From Burkholderia pyrrocinia (GTDB lineage: Bacteria > Pseudomonadota > Gammaproteobacteria > Burkholderiales > Burkholderiaceae): a stretch of DNA of 64,000 nucleotides. The translations under genes and the position numbers were made by a program. The notes beneath the pieces are model-generated. The model ran no database searches. It saw only the letters and a list, made by a program, of their open reading frames with translations, and had not been told where the DNA came from. Shown in pieces: positions 1 through 7,371 of the stretch (its first letter is position 1; each line of letters starts with the position of its first letter). Location of the stretch: positions 62,001 to 126,000 of the forward strand of contig NZ_CP024904.1 of assembly GCF_003330765.1 (NCBI RefSeq), written 5' to 3'.

Positions 1-1248
1 GAACGGCAGGCCGCGATCGGGATAGCGCTTCGCGATCGATACGACGAGCCGGAGGTTCGCGTTGAAGAGTCCCGTCCTCGCCGGCTGCATCGCGCGTTCG
101 ATCGCACCGAGGCGCGCATCGAGCAACGCGGTAGCGTCGGGCGGCAGATCCTGCGCAAATGCACCGCGCACGACCGCCTCGCGCGCATCGACGAGCGCCG
201 CCGCGCGCCGGGTCAACGCCGGCTCGCAGCCCGGATGCGCGGCAATGCACGACGCGAGCCAGCCGGCGTGGTCGTCGTCGGCGGCATGCGCGGATGACGG
301 CGGGACGCCCGCGTCGGCCAGCATGCGCTCGAGCCGGCTCCGCAGTTCGCGATGCCGGCGTGCGCGGCCGCGCAAAGGCGCGCTCATCCGCTCGACCGCG
401 CGCGCGGACAGGCGCAGCGTGCCGAGCAACGCGGCGGCGTCGCGTACGTATGCACGATACGCGGAAGAGGTGGTGCCGCCGGACGTCAGCGCCTCACGCA
501 TGCCATTCGCGAGCGCGTCGATGCGTGCCAGCCGCGCCAGCACCGCGTTGCGCCAGGCCGAATCCTCCGGCGGCGTGTCGTCGTCGCGTGCGGGCGCGAC
601 GACGGCCGGCGAGACACCCGTGCTCGGGCTCGCGGCAGGTGCATCCTCACGCGGACCATCGGCCAGAAAGATCACATAGGTGGATGCGGCCGTCCGGCAT
701 TCGGCGATCTCGCCGCGTATCGACACCAGCGCACCGAGCGCGTCCGGATCGCCGCACAGCACCGCGACCGATGCCGCGCGGCCGCGCTCGATACGCTGCG
801 CGTGCGCGAATTCCTCGTCGCGCGTGAGGAGCGGCGTCGTGCCCATCTCGCGCAGATACAGCCGAACCGGATCGGTCGTGCGCGGTGCGAGCAGGTCGGC
901 CGCGACGAGTGCGCCGGCGCCTTCGGCCCATGCGCGCGCGTGTAGCGCGGGCCGGAAGTAGCGGTCGAGCGTCCAGCTGGTCGCCGTGTCGGCGCCGTCG
1001 CACACCGCGATGCCGAGTTCACCGAGTACCGCGGCCGTCGCATCGATCCCGCTTTCGTTCGCATCGTCGTCGGGCAGCGCATCGATGATGTCGGCGCGCG
1101 TGACGAAGCCGCGTGACAGGCCGGTCGCGATCAGCGCATGGAGACGGGCGACGGCTTGCGGCGGCAAGCCGTCATCGATGCCGGCCACGAGTGCCGGCGC
1201 GCGCAGCGTCGGCATCCCGCCGCGCGATGCGTCACGCGCGCCTGGCAT
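1..1248 (-). CDS. RpoD-like sigma-70 factor, 3' part cut off by window edge
   Basis: Minus-strand reading frame open to position 1, so the C-terminal half lies outside. About 416 residues are visible. Residues 45-85 resemble RpoD region 1.1 (ADIIDALPDDD), residues 125-155 match region 1.2 (TDPVRLYLREMGTTPLLTRDEE), a long non-conserved region follows, and the edge cuts region 2.1 (ANLRLVVSIAKRYPDRGLPF). This is group 1/2 sigma-70 architecture, but sequence around the motifs differs from the usual housekeeping proteins, so I read it as a paralogue. The start at 1248 lies inside the last codons of the upstream iron-sulfur protein gene (stop at 1232), implying translational coupling; ATG at 1215 is an alternative. 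Its place at the end of the PQQ dehydrogenase operon suggests co-transcription. Promoter specificity cannot be judged because regions 2.4 and 4.2 are missing. Confidence 0.85.
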   Translation of the reverse strand, partial: MPGARDASRGGMPTLRAPALVAGIDDGLPPQAVARLHALIATGLSRGFVTRADIIDALPDDDANESGIDATAAVLGELGIAVCDGADTATSWTLDRYFRPALHARAWAEGAGALVAADLLAPRTTDPVRLYLREMGTTPLLTRDEEFAHAQRIERGRAASVAVLCGDPDALGALVSIRGEIAECRTAASTYVIFLADGPREDAPAASPSTGVSPAVVAPARDDDTPPEDSAWRNAVLARLARIDALANGMREALTSGGTTSSAYRAYVRDAAALLGTLRLSARAVERMSAPLRGRARRHRELRSRLERMLADAGVPPSSAHAADDDHAGWLASCIAAHPGCEPALTRRAAALVDAREAVVRGAFAQDLPPDATALLDARLGAIERAMQPARTGLFNANLRLVVSIAKRYPDRGLPF

Positions 1249-1549
1249 ACACGTTGCACCAGCCGTCCGCCGCGACCGACTTGCCGCCGAACATCGGGCA
1301 CGTGCCGACGGCATCCGATGCGTCCGCCTTGTAGAAGCGGCAATTCGCGCAGCGTTCGCCCGACTGGTATTTCGGGAACTTCGCCGTATCGACGGTCGAT
1401 GCGCGGGCGCGATAGCCGAGCGTTTTGGCCGCGGCGTCGTTCTCGTCGACGAGCGGCGGCGCCGCAAGTGCGCGGTGTGTCGCGGCGAGCGCCGCGCACA
1501 GTCCGATGGTGTTGACGATGAAGGTTCTACGGGTGGTCGGGTGGGTCAC
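1232..1549 (-). CDS. High-potential iron-sulfur protein (HiPIP), Tat-exported
   Basis: Small periplasmic 4Fe-4S electron carrier of 105 residues. The N-terminus has a twin-arginine signal (THPTTRRTFIVN) followed by a hydrophobic stretch ending in ALA. The mature part carries the HiPIP cysteine pattern: CANC, then CPMFGG, then WCNVY near the C-terminus. I use the GTG start at 1549 because AGGAAACG lies just upstream; the in-frame ATG at 1720 would bury the Tat signal inside a long unlikely leader. It follows the binding-protein/cytochrome c gene by 73 bases and overlaps the sigma factor start by 17 bases. Likely role: accepting electrons from cytochrome c or quinoprotein oxidation and passing them to a terminal oxidase; the partner is inferred from position only. 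Confidence 0.9.
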   Translation of the reverse strand: MTHPTTRRTFIVNTIGLCAALAATHRALAAPPLVDENDAAAKTLGYRARASTVDTAKFPKYQSGERCANCRFYKADASDAVGTCPMFGGKSVAADGWCNVYARRA

Positions 1550-1622
1550 GGTCGTTTCCTCGTGAAGATGAAATCGTGGGAAGGGCGCGGCCCGATGCGC
1601 GTGCCCGGGCCGCGTGCCGGCT

Positions 1623-2873
1623 TCACTGGCTGGCGTCCTTGTGCGCGGCGGGGCCGGCGACGAGCGGCGCGTTCGACGCGCGCGCCGCATCGGCCGTGAG
1701 CTTGCCGTTGCCCGCGACATAGCCGTTCGACGCGAGCAAGAAGGCCATCAGGTCGGCATAGTCGTCGTCCTTCAGCTTACCGGGCTGGTCCGCCGGCATG
1801 TTGCTGGCCATGTAGCCGAACACGCCGCCGATCGTCAGGTGCGAATGCGACAGCGGCGCGAACGACGGACCGCTCAGCGCGGGCGCCGTGTTGCCTTCGA
1901 GGTCGGCGCCGTGGCACTTCGCGCACGAATTGACGTAGAGCGTCTTGCCGTGCGCGGCCTGCGCGGCGTCGAACGCCGGGGCGGCATCGCCGGTGCTCGC
2001 GGCGACGCGGATGAAGGCGCCGCCGGCCGGCACGCCGCGCGTGCGGACGATGCCGCCGGGTGCGCGACCGGCGGACGCCATCGCGCCATCGGCGAAGCGT
2101 GAAGCCGGACGTGCCGCGCGCGCTTCGAGAGCGCTGCCGGGCAGCGCCCATTTGCGGGTCAGCGCAGCAAGCCGGCCGTTGTTCTTCATGCGCGTCAGCG
2201 CCGTATCGATGCGCTGCTGCAGCGCGACCGAGCGCGCGGCGAACGCGAAAGTCAGCTGCCAGTCCGCATACGGGGACGAGGTCGGTCCGATATGGAACGC
2301 CTGTTTCGGGTGTGCGGCCTGGTACGCGACGACCGCCGGATACCAGACGATCGCGCGGTGTGCGCGGCCGCTCGCGACGGCGTCGACTGTTCGCTCGGAC
2401 GTGTTCTCGAGATCGAAGCGGGCGTTCTTCTGCTGGACGGCGATTAGTTGCGCGGGGCTCGCGTAGGTGGCCGCGACGATCTCCCGGTCGGTCGTGGGTG
2501 TGCCGGCGTTGCGCAGCGTCACGCTCACGTAGCCGGAGCGCAGGTAGCCCTGCGAGAACAGCAGCGTCGTATCGGATGCGTCGGCGATGGCCGAGCGCGG
2601 AAAGCCGGCGAGTACGTCGCAATCGCGTTCGAGTAGCTTGGCGAGCTCGTGTGCGGACACGCCGTCGTCATCGTCGCCGCCTTCGGCGCCACGTGCGGCA
2701 AACGTCGCGGCAATGCCGGCCGTGTGGAACGCCTCGCGGGCGACGGCCTTGTCGAGCGCGGCCGTCGGCGTGCCGGGAAGCGAGCAGACGCGGACCGGTG
2801 CCGCGGCCGCGGACAGCGCCGTGCCTGCCGCGAGCGCGCAGGCCACGGCGAGGTGGGGAAGTCGAATGTTCAT
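1623..2873 (-). CDS. Periplasmic binding protein (MoxJ/XoxJ-like) fused to cytochrome c
   Basis: Protein of 416 residues. Residues 1-25 are a Sec signal peptide. Residues about 27-245 resemble the solute-binding-family-3 fold seen in MoxJ/XoxJ proteins that accompany PQQ alcohol dehydrogenases. Residues about 300-400 form a class I cytochrome c domain with CAKCH heme motif at 317-321 and a probable axial Met359 (NMP). In methylotrophs the XoxJ protein and the cytochrome XoxG are separate genes; here the two functions are joined. It is 77 bases downstream of the dehydrogenase on the same strand. Likely role: docking to or activating the quinoprotein and accepting its electrons. The family assignment of the N-terminal half is by pattern only; the heme motif is certain. 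Confidence 0.85.
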   Translation of the reverse strand: MNIRLPHLAVACALAAGTALSAAAAPVRVCSLPGTPTAALDKAVAREAFHTAGIAATFAARGAEGGDDDDGVSAHELAKLLERDCDVLAGFPRSAIADASDTTLLFSQGYLRSGYVSVTLRNAGTPTTDREIVAATYASPAQLIAVQQKNARFDLENTSERTVDAVASGRAHRAIVWYPAVVAYQAAHPKQAFHIGPTSSPYADWQLTFAFAARSVALQQRIDTALTRMKNNGRLAALTRKWALPGSALEARAARPASRFADGAMASAGRAPGGIVRTRGVPAGGAFIRVAASTGDAAPAFDAAQAAHGKTLYVNSCAKCHGADLEGNTAPALSGPSFAPLSHSHLTIGGVFGYMASNMPADQPGKLKDDDYADLMAFLLASNGYVAGNGKLTADAARASNAPLVAGPAAHKDASQ

Positions 2874-2950
2874 GATCGTACGCTCGGGTGGAAACGGAGG
2901 GGGGCGCCCGCGCCGGTGGCGCGGGCGCGATGCAGGCGGGCGCGCGATGC

Positions 2951-4678
2951 TCAACCGTGGTCGAGGGCGAACACGTACAGCGTGCCGCCGCGCGGCACGT
3001 CGTCCGCCGCCTTGGCCATCGGGCCGCCCCAGATCGGATTGGCGCCGCCGTAGCCGGCGAGCACCGCGACATACTCCTTGCCGTCGACTTCGAAGACCGA
3101 CGGCTGCGCGATGATCCCGCTCGCGAGCTGCGGGCTCTCCCACAGCACCTTGCCGGTCGACACGTCGAACGCGTACAGGTGGCCGTCGAGCGAGCCGCTG
3201 AACGCGAGCCCGCTCGCGGTCGTCGCGACGCCGCCGTTCCACGGCAGCTTGCTCCAGTGGCTCCACACCTTCTTGCCGGTGTTGACGTCGATCGCCTGGA
3301 GTTCGCCGTAGCCTTCGCTGCCCGGCTCGGGCTTGATCTCGAAGCCTTCGCCGAGATACGGCAGCCCTTCCATGTAGTTGACCGATTTGCCCGACAGGCT
3401 CATGCACGCGTGCAGCGACGGCACGATCGCCAGATGGCGTTCCGGGTCGTAGGACACCGACCACCAGTTCTTGCCGCCAAGGAAGCTCGGGCACGTGTCG
3501 ATCGTGGTGCCGACTTTCGGGTACTTCGCGGGATCCTGCACCGGCGCACCGTTTTCCGTGTAGCCGGTGACCGACGTCGCCTTCACGAACGGCTCCGCGT
3601 AGATCAGCTTGCCGGTGTCGCGGTCGATCGCATGGAAGTAGCCGTTGCGGTCCGCGTGGATGATCGCGTCGTGCTCCTTGCCCTTGTATTTGATCGTCGC
3701 GAGGACCGGCGTGTTGACGCCGTCATAGTCCCAGGTGTCGTGCTTCGTGTACTGGTAGTGCCACTTGAGGTCGCCGTTCTTCGGGTCCAGCGCGAGCAGC
3801 GAATCGGAGTACAGGTTGTCGCCCGGGCGCAGGTCCGCGAGCCACGGCCCCGGGTTGCCGACGCCCCAGTACAGCGTGCGCGTCGCGGCGTCGTAGGTGC
3901 CGGTCAGCCAGGCCGGCGCGCCGCCGTGCGCCTGCATCCCGTCGGGCCAGGTATCGGCGTTCTTCTCGCCCTGGCCGGGGATCGTGAAGCGCTTCCACAG
4001 CAGCGCGCCGTCCTTCGGGCTGAGCGCCGCGATGAAGCCGCGCGCGCCGTATTCGCCGCCCGAACTGCCGACGACGATCGCGCCGTCGAGCGCGAGCGGT
4101 GCCAGCGAGAACGCGTAGCCGAGGCCCGGTTCGAACATCTGCTTCTTCCATACGAGTGCGCCGGTCTGCGCGTCGAGCGCGGCCACTTCCCCGCTGAGCA
4201 TCGCGACGTAGACATTCTTGCCGTACAGCGCGACACCGCGGTTCACGACGTCGCAACAGGCCGTCTTGAACGATTCCGCACCGAGCTTCGGTTCGTATTT
4301 CCACAGTTGCGCGCCGGTGGACGCGTCGAACGCATACACGTTGTCCTTCGGCGTGGTGACGAACAGATAGCGACCATTGACGATCGGCGTGGCCTCGAAG
4401 CCCTGCTTCAGCTCGGCCGGAAACTTGTAGCTCCACGCCTGCGTGAGCTTCTTGACGTTCGATGCATCGATCTGCTTGAGCGGCGAATGCGCCTGGCCGT
4501 TGTACGTGCGGTAGTAGGTCAGCCAGCCCGGATCGCGTTGCGCGTCGGTGAGCCGCTGGTACGTGACGGCCGGGTAATCCGCGGCTGCATCCACCAGGCC
4601 GGGATTCAAGGCGATGGCGACGGCCGCCGCGATTCCGATCGTTGCCAGCCGGCTCGTCGAAGCCGAGAGTTTCTTCAT
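2951..4678 (-). CDS. PQQ-dependent alcohol dehydrogenase, lanthanide type
   Basis: Periplasmic quinoprotein of 575 residues oxidising primary alcohols or aldehydes with PQQ and a metal. The signal peptide ends near residue 32. Eight-bladed propeller repeats carry W-motifs such as AFDASTGAQLWKYEP. The vicinal disulfide C141-C142 is present. Metal/PQQ ligands by alignment from memory are E209 (GGEYG), N275 (VGNPGP) and catalytic D317 in WDYDG. D319, two residues after D317, is the extra aspartate that marks lanthanide-dependent enzymes (XoxF, PedH/ExaF); calcium enzymes have another residue there. Start at 4678 has AGGAG six bases upstream. A sigma-54 promoter lies about 90 bases upstream. It heads the operon with the fused cytochrome, HiPIP and sigma factor. 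Substrate is not determined by sequence. Confidence 0.95.
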   Translation of the reverse strand: MKKLSASTSRLATIGIAAAVAIALNPGLVDAAADYPAVTYQRLTDAQRDPGWLTYYRTYNGQAHSPLKQIDASNVKKLTQAWSYKFPAELKQGFEATPIVNGRYLFVTTPKDNVYAFDASTGAQLWKYEPKLGAESFKTACCDVVNRGVALYGKNVYVAMLSGEVAALDAQTGALVWKKQMFEPGLGYAFSLAPLALDGAIVVGSSGGEYGARGFIAALSPKDGALLWKRFTIPGQGEKNADTWPDGMQAHGGAPAWLTGTYDAATRTLYWGVGNPGPWLADLRPGDNLYSDSLLALDPKNGDLKWHYQYTKHDTWDYDGVNTPVLATIKYKGKEHDAIIHADRNGYFHAIDRDTGKLIYAEPFVKATSVTGYTENGAPVQDPAKYPKVGTTIDTCPSFLGGKNWWSVSYDPERHLAIVPSLHACMSLSGKSVNYMEGLPYLGEGFEIKPEPGSEGYGELQAIDVNTGKKVWSHWSKLPWNGGVATTASGLAFSGSLDGHLYAFDVSTGKVLWESPQLASGIIAQPSVFEVDGKEYVAVLAGYGGANPIWGGPMAKAADDVPRGGTLYVFALDHG

Positions 4679-4767
4679 GGTTGTCTCCTGAGTCATTGTG
4701 GTCGCACCGCGGCGAACATCGGCCGGGCCGGCAGGGTGGGTTCCGGATCCAGTGCACAGCCAGTTAC

Positions 4768-4781
4768 GCAAATCGCATGCC
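4768..4781 (-). promoter_or_regulatory. Sigma-54 promoter of the dehydrogenase operon
   Basis: On the minus strand the sequence reads TGGCATGCGATTTGC. The -24 GG is at 4781-4780, the -12 GC at 4769-4768, with exactly ten bases between, matching TGGCAYG-N4-TTGC. Transcription should start near 4756, leaving a leader of about 80 bases before the ATG at 4678. Confidence 0.8.
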
Positions 4782-4870
4782 ATTGCGGCGCGCGCCGCGC
4801 GCTGCAAGGCCGAGCGGCGGATGACGCGCGATCGGGCCGAGCTATGCGACAGGTCGCGGGTGATCCGCAT

Positions 4871-4908
4871 GTGTTGCGTTCGGGAACATCCGCGGCCGCG
4901 GTGTTGCG
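4871..4908 (-). promoter_or_regulatory. Paired GCAACAC boxes, probable activator sites for the dehydrogenase
   Basis: On the minus strand CGCAACACC (4908-4900) and CGCAACAC (4878-4871) are 30 bases apart and about 100 bases upstream of the sigma-54 promoter. The same GCAACA core, in the same orientation toward the promoter, occurs upstream of tonB and pqqA. Probable enhancer sites for the sigma-54 activator at 10964-12958. The remainder of the 586-base gap between the two divergent operons shows no other gene. Confidence 0.6.
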
Positions 4909-5105
4909 AAACATGACAGTGCCGGGCGCGCAGCACGCGTCGCGAAGAGGGCGGGGCGAACGACGACCTGCGGGTGATGAATCGCGCACGTGCTTGTCAC
5001 GCTGCGTGCGCGGCGGTCGACGTGCGGACGATGCCATGACCGATCCGCGCAGCCGTGACGCGCACGATGGCGAACCGTCGCGTCGCTGATCCGGATTGAC
5101 ACAGG

Positions 5106-5134
5106 TGCAACAGGCGTTGGCACGAACTGCAACA
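5106..5134 (+). promoter_or_regulatory. Paired TGCAACAG boxes, probable activator sites for tonB operon
   Basis: TGCAACAG occurs at 5106 and again at 5128, exactly 22 bases apart (two helical turns), about 80 bases upstream of the plus-strand sigma-54 promoter. Core and spacing match those upstream of pqqA. Confidence 0.6.
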
Positions 5135-5209
5135 GATGCGCGACGGCACGCGGCGCTGCTCCGGTGCGTGGCGGCGTCGGCCCGTTGTCGGTCGGGCGAT
5201 GCGCGCATC

Positions 5210-5223
5210 GGCATGCTTCTTGC
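5210..5223 (+). promoter_or_regulatory. Sigma-54 promoter of the tonB-exbBD-receptor operon
   Basis: CGGCATGCTTCTTGCC: -24 GG at 5210-5211 and -12 GC at 5222-5223 with ten bases between. Expected start near 5235, about 30 bases before the tonB ATG at 5265. Confidence 0.75.
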
Positions 5224-5264
5224 CGTTCGGAACGGGAAACGATTCCGCGCAGCGAGATCCCGCC

Positions 5265-6134
5265 ATGAATGTCCCGACATCGTCCGACGCTGCTCGCCTG
5301 TCCGGTCGCCGCCATCTGGCCGCGCTCGCCTATGGCGTCGCACCTGTCGGCACGTATCCGGCGACGGTCCGGATGGCACCGGCCCGGCGGCCGCGCGAAC
5401 CGCTGCATGCCGTTGCGCTGGCTGTCCTCGTGGTGCATGCGGCGATCCTCGTCGCGCTCTGGCATGCGTCCACCGACGACGCGCGCTCGACGCTGCCCCG
5501 CGCGCTCGCCGTCGAAATCGACGCGAGCGCGCCCATGAACGCTGCCGTGCCGGCCTGGCATCGCCAGCCGGACGCCACGGTCTCCCGCCCGCGGGCGCAC
5601 GCGCAGGTGAGTCGCGATGTGCTCACGCATCGGGATAGTCGACCGAGCGTGCCGGCGCCGCGTCGCGCCGACCAGCGCACACCTGCGCGCACCGCGGCAA
5701 CCGAGGCCGCGAAGCCGGCCGGCGAGGGATCGCGCGCCGTGTCGGCACCGTCACCGGCGCTGCCGGCTGCCGCTTCTGCGCCGACCGATACCACCGCAGC
5801 GGCGGCACGCACGGTGCCAGCCTCGCCGGCCACAACGGCCGCCGAACCCGTTACCGCGCCGCGTTTTGCGGCGGCCTATCTGCGCAATCCCGCGCCGGAT
5901 TACCCGGACCTCGCGCAGCAGCGCGGCTGGGAGGGCACCACGTTCCTGAACGTGCATGTGCTCGCAAACGGCCGGCCCGATCAGGTCCTGCTGTCGGCAA
6001 CGAGCGGACACGACGCGCTCGACGACGCGGCTGTCGCGGCGGTCCGTGACTGGCGTTTCGTGCCGGCGAAACGTGGCATGGAACCGACCGACGGGTGGGT
6101 CAAGGTGCCCGTCGTCTTCAAACTCGGAAACTGA
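5265..6134 (+). CDS. tonB: TonB energy-transducing protein
   Basis: Protein of 289 residues anchored in the inner membrane and spanning the periplasm. A single membrane segment lies at about 48-66 after a basic cytoplasmic tail. Residues about 100-205 are low-complexity and rich in Pro, Ala and Thr, the usual periplasm-spanning part. The C-terminal TonB domain (about 205-289) contains AYLRNPAPDYPDLAQQRGWEG and the VRDWRFVPA strand. I place the start at 5265, which sits about 30 bases after the expected sigma-54 transcription start; the in-frame ATG at 5136 would lie upstream of that promoter. It is followed after ten bases by exbB. The complete private energising complex in one operon points to service of the receptor at 7372. 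Confidence 0.9.
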   Translation: MNVPTSSDAARLSGRRHLAALAYGVAPVGTYPATVRMAPARRPREPLHAVALAVLVVHAAILVALWHASTDDARSTLPRALAVEIDASAPMNAAVPAWHRQPDATVSRPRAHAQVSRDVLTHRDSRPSVPAPRRADQRTPARTAATEAAKPAGEGSRAVSAPSPALPAAASAPTDTTAAAARTVPASPATTAAEPVTAPRFAAAYLRNPAPDYPDLAQQRGWEGTTFLNVHVLANGRPDQVLLSATSGHDALDDAAVAAVRDWRFVPAKRGMEPTDGWVKVPVVFKLGN

Positions 6135-6144
6135 GGAATCCATC

Positions 6145-6864
6145 ATGTCCGACTTTATCCACCATGCGGTTGTCGGCGCCTTCGCGCTCCTTGCGGTGCT
6201 GTCGGCGATCACCTGGACGCTGATCGTCGCCAAGGCGCTGCTGTATGCGCGCGTGGCACTCGGCAACCGGCGTTTCGCCGCGCGACGCGGCGATGGCGCC
6301 GCGTTGTCGATGCCGGCGGACGACGATGCGGCCGCCAGCCAGAACGCACGCCTGCAGCGAGCGGTGTGCCATGCGTTGCGCCATGCGCCCGCGGCCGATC
6401 CGGATGCGCCGGCCACGCTCGTCGCGTGGGATCGCCGCGACATGCTCGAGCGCACGCTCGCGCGCGAGATCGGGCGCGAGCGGCGGCCGCTCGAGCGCGG
6501 GCTCACGGCGCTTGCATCGATCGCGAACGTCGCGCCGTTTGTCGGGCTGTTCGGAACGGTGTTCGGCATCGTGCACACACTGCAATCGATGACGGCGTCG
6601 GGCGCGAACGGGATCGACGCGATCGCGGGCCCGATCGGGCAGGCACTGGTCGCGACCGGGATCGGCATCGGCGTCGCGATTCCGGCCGTCCTTGCGTACA
6701 ACCTGTTCCTGCGACGGCTCAAGACTGTCATGACCGAGCTCGACGACTTCGGGCAGGATCTGGTCGCGCTTGCCGAGCAGCGCGATTTCCGGATCGACGC
6801 GCCGGTGCATGCGGCGATACCGGAAGCTCGCGCCACGGGCGCCGCGCGCCGGGCGGCCGTATGA
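6145..6864 (+). CDS. exbB: ExbB/TolQ-type proton channel subunit
   Basis: Inner-membrane protein of 239 residues from the MotA/TolQ/ExbB family, using proton motive force to energise TonB. Three membrane segments: about 8-32, 125-146 and 168-190, with the cytoplasmic loop between the first two. The conserved family block SIANVAPFVGLFGTVFGIV spans 125-143. GAGGAAT precedes the ATG. It overlaps exbD by four bases (ATGA), so the two subunits are probably made in fixed ratio. Confidence 0.93.
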   Translation: MSDFIHHAVVGAFALLAVLSAITWTLIVAKALLYARVALGNRRFAARRGDGAALSMPADDDAAASQNARLQRAVCHALRHAPAADPDAPATLVAWDRRDMLERTLAREIGRERRPLERGLTALASIANVAPFVGLFGTVFGIVHTLQSMTASGANGIDAIAGPIGQALVATGIGIGVAIPAVLAYNLFLRRLKTVMTELDDFGQDLVALAEQRDFRIDAPVHAAIPEARATGAARRAAV

Positions 6865-7289
6865 AATCCGATTGCCGTGAAGCCGACGGGGGCGAACCGC
6901 TCGGCGAGATCAACGTGACGCCGCTGGTGGATGTCGTGCTCGTATTGCTGGTGATTTTCCTGGTCGCGGCACCGCTGATGACGCATGCGATACGTGTCGA
7001 CCTGCCGAAGGCGGCGGGCATCGCGCGCGATTCGCCTGCGCGGGCCGTCATCGTGACCGTCGACGCGCATGGCGCGATCGATATCGACGGCCGCCCGACA
7101 ACACCGGCCGACGTCGAATCCGCGCTCGCCCGCCGCGTCGCGCAGGACCCGCGGACGAGCGTCAGCCTGCATGCCGACCGCGGCGAGTCGTTCGGTGCCG
7201 TCGCCGCGGTCATTGCGTCGATCGGACGCGCACACGTGGCGCACGTCGCGATCGCGACCGCGGACGGCGAAGCCGGCGCAACGCCATAG
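6861..7289 (+). CDS. exbD: ExbD/TolR-type proton channel subunit
   Basis: Protein of 142 residues with one N-terminal membrane helix (about 21-38) and a periplasmic domain. The motif INVTPLVDVVLVLL holds D24, the equivalent of the proton-carrying aspartate of E. coli ExbD. The start overlaps the exbB stop as ATGA. It completes the TonB-ExbB-ExbD complex; the receptor gene follows after 82 bases. Confidence 0.93.
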   Translation: MKSDCREADGGEPLGEINVTPLVDVVLVLLVIFLVAAPLMTHAIRVDLPKAAGIARDSPARAVIVTVDAHGAIDIDGRPTTPADVESALARRVAQDPRTSVSLHADRGESFGAVAAVIASIGRAHVAHVAIATADGEAGATP

Positions 7290-7323
7290 GCCAACCATGC
7301 GGGGCGGCCATTGCCGTCGACGC

Positions 7324-7341
7324 ATCGTTACGGATAACGAT
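7324..7341 (+). repeat. Perfect inverted repeat between exbD and the receptor gene
   Basis: ATCGTTA (7324-7330), CGGA, TAACGAT (7335-7341): a seven-base perfect stem with a four-base loop, lying 30 bases before the receptor ATG and just ahead of its strong ribosome site. It could be an mRNA hairpin that stabilises or segments the operon transcript, or a dyad operator. There is no T-run, so it is not a classical terminator. Confidence 0.6.
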
Positions 7342-7371
7342 ACAAAAGACACCCGCAGAGGAGGCAGGAAG

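Noticed and set aside
2888..5089. 733-codon plus-strand frame opposite the dehydrogenase
   Set aside because: Mirror frame of a clear quinoprotein gene; Arg/Val-rich with no domain.
5119..5130. TTGGCACGAACTGC as another sigma-54 promoter
   Set aside because: GG and GC are only eight bases apart; ten are required. It overlaps the activator boxes instead.
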